In this document: one piece after another, positions 8,959 through 17,202 of the stretch
How positions within the stretch are numbered: the first letter of the stretch is position 1
Layout of the letters: the number at the start of each line of letters is the position of its first letter
NCBI GenBank assembly: GCA_900549485.1
Contig: UROG01000008.1
Span: 1-64,000, forward strand
Direction of reading: 5' to 3'
DNA: 64,000 nt
DNA from: an uncultured Eubacteriales bacterium
GTDB lineage: Bacteria > Bacillota > Clostridia > Oscillospirales > Oscillospiraceae
Notes under the pieces: model-generated
Databases searched by the model: none
What the model saw: only the letters and a program-made list of their open reading frames with translations
Told to the model about the DNA's origin: nothing
Translations under genes and position numbers: made by a program

Positions 8959-9436
8959 ACGAAAATTTCTTATAGCGTATCCGGATATGCGCTTTCTCAG
9001 AGAGCATGCGCAGCGCAGCCGTATTATACAGACGTATCTTAAATCGGATAATGGAAACACTGCCCGTGTAAGGAAGCGTTACGATGATAAAACGACCGTA
9101 TATACATATACGGAGAAGCGGCGCATAACAAATGTGCGGCGAATGGAATATGAGCGGGAAATAAGCGCCGACGAATACGGCGCGCTGCTTGAAAGAGCCG
9201 ATGAAAGCCGCGTTCCGATAGAAAAAGAGCGCTATTGCCTTGACTATGAAAATCAGCTGTTTGAGATAGATATATACCCGTTTTATACCGACAGGGCGAT
9301 AATGGAGATCGAGCTGGAGAATGAAGAGCAGAAGATTCTGTTCCCGCCGGAGATAAAGATAATCCGCGAAGTGACGGAGGACGGCAGATACACGAACAAA
9401 GCCCTTGCAAAAACAATTCCGTATGATGAAATATAA
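8930..9436 (+). CDS. CYTH-domain protein
   Basis: Soluble protein of 168 residues with the CYTH hallmark EIERKFL near the N-terminus and alternating charged beta strands (RVRKRY, YEREI, EIDIYPF, MEIEL) that line the triphosphate tunnel. Family members are inorganic triphosphatases, thiamine triphosphatases or class IV adenylate cyclases; bacterial proteins of this size are usually annotated as putative adenylate cyclase or triphosphatase. It overlaps the GntR gene, so the two are probably co-expressed. The true substrate is undetermined. Confidence 0.8.
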   Translation: MAEKNAPEIERKFLIAYPDMRFLREHAQRSRIIQTYLKSDNGNTARVRKRYDDKTTVYTYTEKRRITNVRRMEYEREISADEYGALLERADESRVPIEKERYCLDYENQLFEIDIYPFYTDRAIMEIELENEEQKILFPPEIKIIREVTEDGRYTNKALAKTIPYDEI

Positions 9437-9500
9437 CGGGAACACAGCTGCGTATTTATCGTCAGAATTGTGTTGCCGGAATTTTGTTTAGGAGGAAGAA

Positions 9501-10799
9501 ATGAAAAGAACGATCGCTTTGATTACCGCAATGATGCTGTGTGTTTCTCTTTGCGCCTGCACGGCGCTTGAAAAGCTGAAAAATATGGAGCTTCCGCCTT
9601 TGCCTACCGCGCTTCCGGAGGAAACACAGCCCATCGGGGAAACCGACGCGCCGCAGACAGGGCATAAACTGGCAAATCATATTGTCGTGGGCATAACCGA
9701 AAATACTCAGGAGTTTTTTGACCAGCAGAACGGAACTCAGAAGATACTGACCTTTTCCTATGAAACGCCCGCAGTGTACGTTGAGGGAAACGAGGCGGCG
9801 AGCGAGGCTATCAATGAGTATATAGCGCGTCTGAACGAGACCTATGTCACCGGAAACGACTACGGTGTGGGTACGGCCGACGGCCTTAATGTGATGCTTG
9901 AAAGGGCGCAGGACAATTACTACATCTCAGTGGAGAACAACCTTGACCTGCCGCTTGAGTTTTCCTCAGATAAGTCGGTTAAGACAAAGCGGATAGACGA
10001 GCAGTGCCTTGCACTTGTGTATACGACATATACCTATACAGGCGGAGCACACGGGAACTACGGCGATGACGCGTATGTTTTTGACGGCACGACGGGTGAG
10101 CTTGTGACGCTTGATAAGCTGTCGGGAGATACGCAGCAGCTTGCCGAATATCTTACCGAGTGTATGGTTGCCCTTGTAAGCGAGGATAAGGAGCAGTACT
10201 ATTCCCAGAGACTGGGCGACGGCAGCTATCTTTCCGGTGTCTCTATGGATGACGCGCTCAAGGCTCTGGTAAGGGACGGCAATTGGTATTTTGACGCCGA
10301 CGGAATGTGCGTTTTCTCGGATCTGTATGAGATCGCCCCCTACGCCGTCGGAATAGTGGAATTTCATATTCCGTATGATAAGCTCAGCGGGCATATTGAC
10401 GAAAAGTGGATAAAGGCGCCGGAAAGCGAAAGCGGCAAGCTTACCGCGATGGCTCAGAGCGAGATCAAGGACGGTTCGGTAGAGATAATCGACCGTGTTG
10501 CCGTGAGCGAAACCGGCGCAGAGATCGCTCTTGCAGCAGAGGGCGCAATATATCAGGTGAAGCTGTCAACGGTTGAATATGTCAATGACGACTTCTTTGA
10601 AACGAGTCAGCTCTGGGCGGGAAGCTATATGAAAAACTGCGTTCTTCAGGTTGTGACTGATATCCCGGACGGAATGCCGAACCTGATGATAAGCTATCTT
10701 GACGCCGACGGTACGGCTCATGATGTGCTCATAACCCAGAGCGGGCTGGACGGCACCATCATTCTTATGGACAAGAACGCCGTACACGCCCAAGGCTAA
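9501..10799 (+). CDS. Lipoprotein with DUF4163/DUF3298 (RsiV-like) domains
   Basis: Secreted lipoprotein of 432 residues: a signal peptide ends in a lipobox (LCAC, cysteine at residue 20), followed by a Pro/Glu-rich linker. A domain with the diagnostic GGAHGN motif (near residue 180) typical of DUF3298 comes next, and then a C-terminal region with no recognised fold. DUF3298 occurs in RsiV, the lysozyme-sensing anti-sigma factor, but there is no membrane segment or sigma factor here, so an extracytoplasmic binding role is only a guess. AGGAGG lies 6 bases before the ATG. Confidence 0.75.
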   Translation: MKRTIALITAMMLCVSLCACTALEKLKNMELPPLPTALPEETQPIGETDAPQTGHKLANHIVVGITENTQEFFDQQNGTQKILTFSYETPAVYVEGNEAASEAINEYIARLNETYVTGNDYGVGTADGLNVMLERAQDNYYISVENNLDLPLEFSSDKSVKTKRIDEQCLALVYTTYTYTGGAHGNYGDDAYVFDGTTGELVTLDKLSGDTQQLAEYLTECMVALVSEDKEQYYSQRLGDGSYLSGVSMDDALKALVRDGNWYFDADGMCVFSDLYEIAPYAVGIVEFHIPYDKLSGHIDEKWIKAPESESGKLTAMAQSEIKDGSVEIIDRVAVSETGAEIALAAEGAIYQVKLSTVEYVNDDFFETSQLWAGSYMKNCVLQVVTDIPDGMPNLMISYLDADGTAHDVLITQSGLDGTIILMDKNAVHAQG

Positions 10800-10818
10800 G
10801 AAAACGATGCAAAAACTG

Positions 10819-10847
10819 TTGACACGAGGCTGCGTTTATGGTATCAT
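10819..10847 (+). promoter_or_regulatory. Promoter of rplU-rpmA
   Basis: TTGACA (10819-10824), a 17-base spacer and TATCAT (10842-10847) form a near-consensus housekeeping promoter, appropriate for ribosomal protein genes. Confidence 0.85.
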
Positions 10848-10852
10848 ACTCA

Positions 10853-10929
10853 AGCCGCATTGAAGGGGTAAAGAAGACGAGCTGTGGCTCCACCTCAAAA
10901 GCGAGACCTTGAAGAGGGAGGAAATGTTA
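10853..10929 (+). ncRNA. Leader RNA of rplU (candidate L21 leader)
   Basis: About 75 bases of transcribed leader separate the promoter from rplU and contain small stems such as GAGC-tgtg-GCTC. Firmicutes rplU mRNAs carry an autoregulatory L21 leader at this position. The match here is by location and general structure only. Confidence 0.45.
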
Positions 10930-11244
10930 ATGAAGCATGCTATCATTGTGACCGGCGGTAAGCAGTACCGTGTTGCCGAGGGCGATGTTATCTTCGTAGA
11001 GAAGCTTGACGTTGCAGCAGGCGAGGCTGTTAAGTTCGATCAGGTTCTGGCTGTTATCGACGGCGAGACTGCGGTTTTCGGCGCACCTGTTATTGAAGGC
11101 GCATCCGTTTCCGCAAATGTTGTCAAGTCCGGCAAGAGCGCAAAGATCCGCGTTTACAAGATGAAGCCCAAAAAGGGTTATCGCAGAACTCAGGGTCACA
11201 GACAGCCTTATACTAAGGTTCAGATCGAGACTATCAACGCTTAA
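10930..11244 (+). CDS. rplU: 50S ribosomal protein L21
   Basis: Large-subunit protein that binds 23S rRNA. The 104-residue length, the MKHAIIVTGGKQYRV start and the KKGYRRTQGHRQPYT C-terminal signature are typical. I chose the ATG at 10930 because GGAGG lies 8 bases upstream; an ATG at 10924 is too close to it. rpmA follows after 43 bases with no ysxB (prp) gene in between. Confidence 0.97.
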   Translation: MKHAIIVTGGKQYRVAEGDVIFVEKLDVAAGEAVKFDQVLAVIDGETAVFGAPVIEGASVSANVVKSGKSAKIRVYKMKPKKGYRRTQGHRQPYTKVQIETINA

Positions 11245-11287
11245 TTTTATTCCGCAACTGATTATGACATAAGGAGGATAAACCTGA

Positions 11288-11551
11288 ATGGCACATAAAA
11301 AAGGTATGGGTTCTACCAAGAACGGCCGCGATTCCGAGTCACAGCGTCTTGGTGCCAAGAGAGCCGACGGACAGTTTGTTCTGGCCGGCAACATCCTTGT
11401 CAGACAGCGCGGAACCAAGATCCACCCCGGTACCAATGTCGGTAAGGGTAAGGATGACACCCTGTTCGCTCTTGTTGACGGCAAGGTGAAGTTCGAGCGC
11501 ATGGGCAAGGACCGCAAGAAGGTCTCTGTTTACGAAGAAATCGCTCAGTAA
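11288..11551 (+). CDS. rpmA: 50S ribosomal protein L27, without N-terminal extension
   Basis: Large-subunit protein whose N-terminus reaches the peptidyl transferase centre, 87 residues, starting MAHKKGMGSTKNGRDS. In many Firmicutes L27 carries an extension of about nine residues ending in a Phe-rich cleavage site that the Prp protease removes. That extension is absent here, and so is prp between rplU and rpmA, a consistent pair of absences. AGGAGG precedes the start, and a terminator follows at 11562. Confidence 0.97.
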   Translation: MAHKKGMGSTKNGRDSESQRLGAKRADGQFVLAGNILVRQRGTKIHPGTNVGKGKDDTLFALVDGKVKFERMGKDRKKVSVYEEIAQ

Positions 11552-11561
11552 TTGACGATAG

Positions 11562-11594
11562 AAGACCGGACTGTTCTGTCCGGTCTTTTTCTTT
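11562..11594 (+). terminator. Terminator after rpmA
   Basis: AAGACCGGAC (11562-11571) pairs with GTCCGGTCTT (11578-11587), followed by TTTCTTT. Confidence 0.9.
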
Positions 11595-11653
11595 AAACGC
11601 AAGGTTTATATGGAGCCTTGCACGGATTTGTAAAGGCAAGAGGAGGTCGTGAA

Positions 11654-12937
11654 ATGGCTCAGTCCTTTGTAGATAAAGCGCGCATTACGGTTCATGCGGG
11701 AAAAGGCGGCGACGGCGCCATCGCGTTTCACCGCGAAAAATATATTGCGGCAGGCGGCCCCGACGGCGGCGACGGCGGCAAAGGCGGCAGCGTGATATTT
11801 ACGGTAGATAACAATATGTCCACCCTGATGGACTTCAAATATAAACGCAAATATGTTGCCGGCAACGGCGCAAACGGTATGGGCAAGCGCTGCTACGGCA
11901 AGGACGGAGAGACTCTTTATATAAAGGTTCCTCGCGGCACTGTCATACGCGATACCGAGACCGGGGCTATCATGCATGATATGTCCTCCGGCGAGGATTA
12001 TCTGATATGCAGGGGCGGCCGCGGCGGCTGGGGCAATATGCACTTTGCCACGCCCACGCGTCAGGTACCGCGTTTTGCCAAGCCGGGACTCCCCGGGGAA
12101 AGCCATGACGTCACGCTTGAGCTAAAGCTTCTTGCGGATGTCGGGCTTGTCGGCTTCCCGAACGTCGGCAAATCTACGCTTCTTTCGGTCGTAAGCAAGG
12201 CGCACCCGAAAATTGCGAATTATCATTTTACCACGCTTTTCCCAAACCTCGGTGTTGTTTACGTGGACGAGGGCGTTTCTTTCGTAATGGCGGATATCCC
12301 AGGCATCATAGAGGGAGCGTCGGAGGGCGCCGGTCTCGGGCATGACTTCCTGCGCCATATTGACAGATGCAGACTGCTTGTGCACCTTGTCGATGTTTCC
12401 GGCAGCGAGGGGAGAGACCCGGTTGAGGACTTTGATGCGATCAATTCCGAGCTTTGCGAATACAGCGGCGATCTGGCTCAGCGTCCACAGATAGTTGTTG
12501 CCAATAAATGCGACCTGCTTGAAGATGGCAGCGATAATGCCGAACGTCTTAAAGCGCATGTTGAGGCGCTTGGATACAGCTTTTTTGTTATGAGCGCAGC
12601 CGCACACCAGGGAACAAGGGAGCTTGTAAAGGAATGTGCGCGCCGCCTGAGTGAGCTGCCGCCTGTTATCACCTATGAGGCGGATTATGTCCCGCCCGAA
12701 CCTGTTATCGATACATCAGATGAGCTTAATATACAGCACTTTGACGATATGTGGATCGTAGAAGGCCCTTGGCTGCAAAAGCTTGTTTCCACCGTCAATT
12801 TTGATGATGCGGAAAGCAGAATGTTCTTTGACAGGATACTCCGTCAGGCAGGCGTTTTTGAGCGTATGGAAAAACTCGGCGTCAGGGACGGCGATACTGT
12901 CAGTATGTACGACCTTATGTTTGAGTATAAGGACTGA
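11654..12937 (+). CDS. obgE: GTPase ObgE/CgtA
   Basis: Essential ribosome-associated GTPase for 50S maturation and stress/sporulation signalling, 427 residues. It has the glycine-rich Obg domain (residues 1-158), a G domain with G1 GFPNVGKS (167-174), DIPG, NKCD and SAA motifs, and the C-terminal OCT domain typical of Firmicutes (about 345-427). I chose the ATG at 11654 because GAGGAGG precedes it. Its usual neighbours rplU-rpmA lie upstream; the mobile element begins right after it. Confidence 0.97.
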   Translation: MAQSFVDKARITVHAGKGGDGAIAFHREKYIAAGGPDGGDGGKGGSVIFTVDNNMSTLMDFKYKRKYVAGNGANGMGKRCYGKDGETLYIKVPRGTVIRDTETGAIMHDMSSGEDYLICRGGRGGWGNMHFATPTRQVPRFAKPGLPGESHDVTLELKLLADVGLVGFPNVGKSTLLSVVSKAHPKIANYHFTTLFPNLGVVYVDEGVSFVMADIPGIIEGASEGAGLGHDFLRHIDRCRLLVHLVDVSGSEGRDPVEDFDAINSELCEYSGDLAQRPQIVVANKCDLLEDGSDNAERLKAHVEALGYSFFVMSAAAHQGTRELVKECARRLSELPPVITYEADYVPPEPVIDTSDELNIQHFDDMWIVEGPWLQKLVSTVNFDDAESRMFFDRILRQAGVFERMEKLGVRDGDTVSMYDLMFEYKD

Positions 12938-13035
12938 TTCATTGCTCCCATTTGGCGAAACAATTATTTTTGACCGGCGGCGGAGCGCCGACAGAAGTAT
13001 GCGCGATAAACCAAAACTGAACACGGGAAAAGAAG

Positions 13036-13077
13036 AAATATGCAGTGAGCGAATGATTCGTTCCCTGCATATTTTTT
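13036..13077. terminator. Terminator at the obgE / mobile-element junction
   Basis: AATATGCAG and CTGCATATT arms, with inner CGAAT/ATTCG pairing, are followed on the plus strand by TTTTTT. It separates obgE from the convergent recombinase gene and probably serves both. Confidence 0.7.
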
Positions 13078-13093
13078 GCGATGCGGCAAAAGC

Positions 13094-14842
13094 TTACTTC
13101 ATGCCGTTTTCGTATGCTTCAATCATTTTCTTGAACGTGTGACCCATAGAGTCGGGCGTGCCAGAATCCATTGTTTTTTCAGCACTTTTGCCATGTTCGG
13201 TCATATCAGTAGTGATGTTACCAGCGTGACTTTCGAGCTTTCGCAGGTACTTTTCCGTTGTTTCTCCGGTGAAAATTTTGATTTGAAGCATCATCGTATT
13301 TTCATCCTCAGGTGTCACAAAGATTTTGCTGATGTACTTATCAATAAATTCTTTTGTAACTATCCCTTGCGATGCTTCGTCTTGAGCACGTGCAAAAACT
13401 TTTCGCATTTCATCGATTTTCCGCTTGAATTCGTCACCCTCGGACGCAAGCTGTTCCAACTCTGCGATTTCGGATTCTGCGTCCTGAATCTCTTTGTTGC
13501 AGTTGACTGTCATCTGCTTGAAGTCAGCACTTGTGATGCTGTCCTCGGCTACAAGCTGCAGGAGCTTATTCTTTTTGCGATTGGCAAAGTCAACTATTTT
13601 CTGCTGCTGGGCGATCTTCTCTGAAATCTTGCCGTTCTGTGTCAGCTCAGTATACATTTTTACGTATTCCTCAACCATTGCGTCAGCATCTGCTTTCGTG
13701 TCCTGGAACACCTCGAACAGGATGGGCTTGATCTCTTCTTCGTATATTGCGAAGGACTTGCAAGAGTCCGCACCGTTTTTGATTTTGCCGGAGCAGAGCC
13801 ACTTACTGTTTTTGTTTCCGCTTTTGTCCTTTGATTCTCGGCGATAATACGGCTGGCCGCACTGAGTACACCATAGCTTTCCTGTCAGCAGGTTTGCATG
13901 GTTGCAGATTCCCTGACGTGCTTTGACGTCCTCGCTGCGGCGCTTCAGGATCACATTGGCTTTGTCCCATAGCTCTTCGGATACGATCGCGGGTACGATT
14001 TCACCGGTCTCATCCTTGAACATGACCCATTCCTCTGGCGGAAGGAATTTCTGCTTTTTCGTGAACATGTCTACGACCTTGACTTTATTCCCGACGTAGT
14101 ACCCCTTGTATTTGGGATTTGAGATCATATTGGACATGGTCGTGTGCGCGATCTTATTGCCGTTGTGATTCCGATAGCCTTTGTCCCAGAAGATCTTTTC
14201 GATCTGCTTCATCGAGTACTCACCGGTAGCATAGAGCTCGAACAATTCGCGGACCATAGTGGCTTCGGTTTCGTCTATTGCCAATCTGCCATCAGCTTTC
14301 GTATACCCGAAGATGCGGCTGTTGCCGAGTACGACGCTTGATTTGATTGCCTGCTGGTGGCCGAATTTTACACGCGAGGACAGCTTACGCAGTTCGTCCT
14401 GCGCGATAGATGACATGATGGACAGGCGCAATTCAGAATCTTCATCGAATGTATTGATGTTGTCATTCTGAAAGAACACACCCACACCATAGCTTAGAAG
14501 CTGACGCGTGTACTGGATGGAGTCGAGCGTGTTTCGTGCAAATCTGGATATTTCCTTTGTTATCACTAAATCGAATTTGTCAGTTGCTGCGTCGTCGATC
14601 ATGCGGTTGAAGTTCTCGCGCTTCTTTGTCGAAATACCCGAGAGCCCTTCATCAATATATCCTTCTACTAATGTCCAAGCTAAATTCTTTTTGATGAGGT
14701 TTTCATAGTATGCGATCTGGTTTCCCAGAGAGTTGAGCTGTGCGTCGCTTTCAGATGACACGCGGGCGTAGTAAGTGACCCGCAGTGGAATATCATAAAT
14801 AGATCGTGTTTTGAGCATCATTCTTATGCTGTGTATATCCAT
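13094..14842 (-). CDS. Large serine recombinase
   Basis: Site-specific integrase/excisionase of 582 residues. The resolvase domain (about residues 20-165) has the YARVS motif with nucleophile Ser29. A recombinase domain follows, then a zinc ribbon (CTQCGQPYYRR...CSGK...C) near residues 345-390 and a long coiled-coil C-terminal arm of the kind that controls directionality. AAGGAGA precedes the ATG. It lies at the element's left end, reading outwards towards obgE, as expected for an integrase next to its attachment site. Confidence 0.93.
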   Translation of the reverse strand: MDIHSIRMMLKTRSIYDIPLRVTYYARVSSESDAQLNSLGNQIAYYENLIKKNLAWTLVEGYIDEGLSGISTKKRENFNRMIDDAATDKFDLVITKEISRFARNTLDSIQYTRQLLSYGVGVFFQNDNINTFDEDSELRLSIMSSIAQDELRKLSSRVKFGHQQAIKSSVVLGNSRIFGYTKADGRLAIDETEATMVRELFELYATGEYSMKQIEKIFWDKGYRNHNGNKIAHTTMSNMISNPKYKGYYVGNKVKVVDMFTKKQKFLPPEEWVMFKDETGEIVPAIVSEELWDKANVILKRRSEDVKARQGICNHANLLTGKLWCTQCGQPYYRRESKDKSGNKNSKWLCSGKIKNGADSCKSFAIYEEEIKPILFEVFQDTKADADAMVEEYVKMYTELTQNGKISEKIAQQQKIVDFANRKKNKLLQLVAEDSITSADFKQMTVNCNKEIQDAESEIAELEQLASEGDEFKRKIDEMRKVFARAQDEASQGIVTKEFIDKYISKIFVTPEDENTMMLQIKIFTGETTEKYLRKLESHAGNITTDMTEHGKSAEKTMDSGTPDSMGHTFKKMIEAYENGMK

Positions 14843-14957
14843 GCTGATGTCTCCTTGGTTTTCGTTGTATCATCACTATATCATTTGCGGACGAATAAAT
14901 CAATATAAACTTCAGAAACGGGGAGCATCAAATTTTGTGATGCTCCCCGATAGTAAT

Positions 14958-15128
14958 TTATTTAGCGGCAGGCGGCATTAATGCATTTATCATATTCTTC
15001 ATGCGATTTCGTTCCGCTTCCGTGATCAGCCCATTTTCAAACAGTGTTTGATTATAGTAATTGAGCCATATCTGTTCCGCCATAGATTTCTTTGTCTGTT
15101 CAAGCGATTTGGTCTGATGAACAGTCAC
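14958..15128 (-). CDS. Small SHOCT-like protein of the mobile element
   Basis: A frame of 56 codons with a GTG start (15128) behind a GGGGGCGGG ribosome site. The C-terminal half reads like a SHOCT domain (LFENGLITEAERNRMKNMI), a short helical hairpin often found in small accessory proteins beside serine recombinases of clostridial elements. An internal ATG at 15083 would give a 41-residue form. Function unknown. Confidence 0.55.
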   Translation of the reverse strand: MTVHQTKSLEQTKKSMAEQIWLNYYNQTLFENGLITEAERNRMKNMINALMPPAAK

Positions 15129-15227
15129 TGCTGCCCGCCCCCTTTGCTGATAGAATTATTACCTTGATATGCAAGAAAAATACAGGTCTTGAGTAACACC
15201 CCTTTCTGAAAATACAAAGGCAGCAAC

Positions 15228-16712
15228 CTACTCCATGGTTTGCTGCCAGTCTTGATCTATGTCCTTGTTTTTGTTTGCCGCAATAATTGCACCGGCAGTT
15301 ATGCCGATTGCCGCACCGAAATTTTTTGCCGCAATTTCAGCTTCTATCTTTCTACGCTGAGCTTCAGGGTCATCGCTGTCGTCATCTATGAGACTCAGCC
15401 CAGCAACAAAAGATGCCGCACCAATTCCCACAGCACCAGAATGATTGTCGGCAGATACATCTGCCAACGGATTCGATTCGCAGATTTGTGCATGAAAGCG
15501 GTTGCCTCTGAGAGATTGATAGAATATTTCTCGTTGACTCTCCCAACCTGTTTCTCGAACTCCTTCAGCATAGTTTCTTGGCACTGCTGCATCCTGCTCA
15601 GACTGAGGTCTATGGCATCCTCCGTCCTCTTCAAATGTGCGGCGCAGCTTTTGTTCAGCTCCGCTGCCGCCGTTTGAATATTGTAGACCGCCGTCTGGTA
15701 CTGCCCCATCAAAGACTTCACCTGAGCTTTGAGCATCATGTCCAGATCCTCGTTCGTAATTAGCCGATCCATGGTGTCTTGCAGCTTGAGAGCTGACCGA
15801 CCTGTCAGCTCCAGCGCTTCGATAAGCCCTGTCCAGTTCGCCTCCGTCAGCGTGACCGCTTTCTGAATGTTCGCGGCTTTGTCTATGCTCCGGCTCAGCG
15901 CAGTCTGCTGCATAACTTTCATTTCTTCCATAGTGGGCTGTGTATTCCGCTTCTCTAATGTTGAATTCATATTCCATGTTCTCCTTTAAATATTTTTTGT
16001 CGTGTAAACGAAAATCCCGACAGCGATGGCCGTCGGGATCGGTGTAAGTTATATTCGCACGGGTATCTGTCCACTTGACAAGATAACCCTCGCTTCGCAT
16101 CAATTCAATAAACTGATTTTTATTTACGGCGTACTTCATACATTCATCGATTTGAATAGCGAGAGACACTTTCCAGCTCTCACCTTTCATAGCTGTCCGG
16201 TACTCGGCCTGCTTGATGCCTGAGGTTTGATTCCCTGTAGGCGTACAGATTGAAAAGCCGTGCCGTGCACATATCTCGTCGGAGACTTTTCTTAATTGAG
16301 TAAGGTCATCCTTTTCAAAGTGCAGCTTTTTACCGTTCTTGAAGCTGACTGAGTTAACAATGAAATGAGAATGTATATGCGACGCGTCCGAATGTGTGGC
16401 AACAATTACTTCGTGGTCACTCCATTGCCGCGCAAGCTCCAAAGCAGCGGCGTGAGCTTCCTGTGGAGTTATATTTTCATCCGGGTGGAAGGACTGCACA
16501 AAATGAAAATACATTTTACCATCACACTTGCCATGTTGAAGTTTCGTGCTGATGAATTGAGAGTAGCAGATCTCCGGCTGGCAGTTGATGCCTGTAACCA
16601 GCTGCCGGTCATGGAAAGTAGTTTTCTTTTCTTGTACTACATATTTCAGTACGGCAGATAAACCCGCGCGGCTCTGTCCTCTTGGACTATTGATTGCTGT
16701 GACTGTCGCTAT
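15228..16712 (-). CDS. MOBP-type relaxase, apparent ATA start
   Basis: Nicking and strand-transfer enzyme for mobilization. Reading the frame back to 16712 gives 494 codons beginning IATVTAINSPRGQSRAGL, which matches family starts of the form MATVTAINS. The codon at the expected start is ATA and an in-frame TAA lies two codons upstream. The only ATG with the frame, at 16514, would delete the first 66 residues of the nuclease fold. Downstream are the metal-binding histidines (VATHSDASHIHSHFIVN). The C-terminal third is hydrophilic and low in complexity because another gene overlaps it. The gene ends in TAG. Confidence 0.8.
   Translation of the reverse strand: MATVTAINSPRGQSRAGLSAVLKYVVQEKKTTFHDRQLVTGINCQPEICYSQFISTKLQHGKCDGKMYFHFVQSFHPDENITPQEAHAAALELARQWSDHEVIVATHSDASHIHSHFIVNSVSFKNGKKLHFEKDDLTQLRKVSDEICARHGFSICTPTGNQTSGIKQAEYRTAMKGESWKVSLAIQIDECMKYAVNKNQFIELMRSEGYLVKWTDTRANITYTDPDGHRCRDFRLHDKKYLKENMEYEFNIREAEYTAHYGRNESYAADCAEPEHRQSREHSESGHADGGELDRAYRSAGADRSVSSQAARHHGSANYERGSGHDAQSSGEVFDGAVPDGGLQYSNGGSGAEQKLRRTFEEDGGCHRPQSEQDAAVPRNYAEGVRETGWESQREIFYQSLRGNRFHAQICESNPLADVSADNHSGAVGIGAASFVAGLSLIDDDSDDPEAQRRKIEAEIAAKNFGAAIGITAGAIIAANKNKDIDQDWQQTME
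15395..15970 (-). CDS. Nested mobilization protein inside the relaxase gene (MobB-like)
   Basis: A 191-residue frame lies wholly within the relaxase gene in another reading frame. It has its own ribosome site (AAAGGAGAAC about 10 bases before the ATG at 15970), a long amphipathic helical/coiled-coil body (about residues 10-150) and a single C-terminal membrane segment (YLPTIILVLWELVRHLLLLG). This architecture mirrors MobB-type proteins nested in mobA of ColE1-like plasmids, which tether the relaxosome to the coupling machinery. The relaxase frame over the same bases is biased and low in complexity, as expected for overprinting. Confidence 0.7.
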   Translation of the reverse strand: MNSTLEKRNTQPTMEEMKVMQQTALSRSIDKAANIQKAVTLTEANWTGLIEALELTGRSALKLQDTMDRLITNEDLDMMLKAQVKSLMGQYQTAVYNIQTAAAELNKSCAAHLKRTEDAIDLSLSRMQQCQETMLKEFEKQVGRVNEKYSINLSEATAFMHKSANRIRWQMYLPTIILVLWELVRHLLLLG

Positions 16713-16715
16713 GTC

Positions 16716-17042
16716 TTACACCTTCTTTTCAAGAATTTCCTTGAGTATTTTTTGAATCTCAAGATAGAGCCCGTAGGTCTCAGATAGATTGACCGCGCTT
16801 ATTCTCCCCATGTTAGAAAGCGTTGTCAGCTGATTCAGATTTGTGCCTTGCTGTCTCAGTTCAGAAATAAAATCATTTATACCATCAATGCGTTTTATCT
16901 CTTTGCCGACAGCACAAGTCGTCAGGTACTTTGTCAAATCCATTTCTGCTGATTTTGCTTTCTTACGAATGATTTCCGCATCGCGTTCTGTGACACGAAA
17001 TGTGATTGGAATCGGTTTTCTGCGCTTGGGTTTATTGCTCAT
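16716..17042 (-). CDS. mobC: Relaxosome accessory protein MobC
   Basis: Small DNA-binding protein of 108 residues with a basic N-terminus and the MobC pattern (ITFRVTERDAEIIRKKAK, LTKYLTTCA, LRQQGTNLNQL). Such proteins bend oriT and help the relaxase open it. I chose the ATG at 17042 because GGAGG precedes it; the open frame extends upstream but through the probable oriT. The gene ends 3 bases before the relaxase's apparent ATA start, suggesting translational coupling. Confidence 0.8.
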   Translation of the reverse strand: MSNKPKRRKPIPITFRVTERDAEIIRKKAKSAEMDLTKYLTTCAVGKEIKRIDGINDFISELRQQGTNLNQLTTLSNMGRISAVNLSETYGLYLEIQKILKEILEKKV

Positions 17043-17069
17043 CCTTTTACCTCCACAAGTGGGTTCGGG

Positions 17070-17150
17070 CTTCTGCCCGCAAAAAATGCCTATGGCCGCG
17101 GACAGCCAAAGGCGATGCTTGCTGTCGCCCCGAGGGGGCGGCATTTTTCG
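17070..17150. other. Candidate oriT
   Basis: The short gap between the RepA-like gene and mobC is rich in inverted repeats: GGGC-ttct-GCCC, GCCTATGGC/GCCAAAGGC and CCCCGAGGGGG. Position directly upstream of mobC and the relaxase is typical of MOBP-element oriT. The nick site cannot be assigned from sequence alone. Confidence 0.4.
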
Positions 17151-17202
17151 CGCATCCACGTCCGATCGCTTTATCTGCAACCGGCTAAAACGTAGATTTA
17201 TT

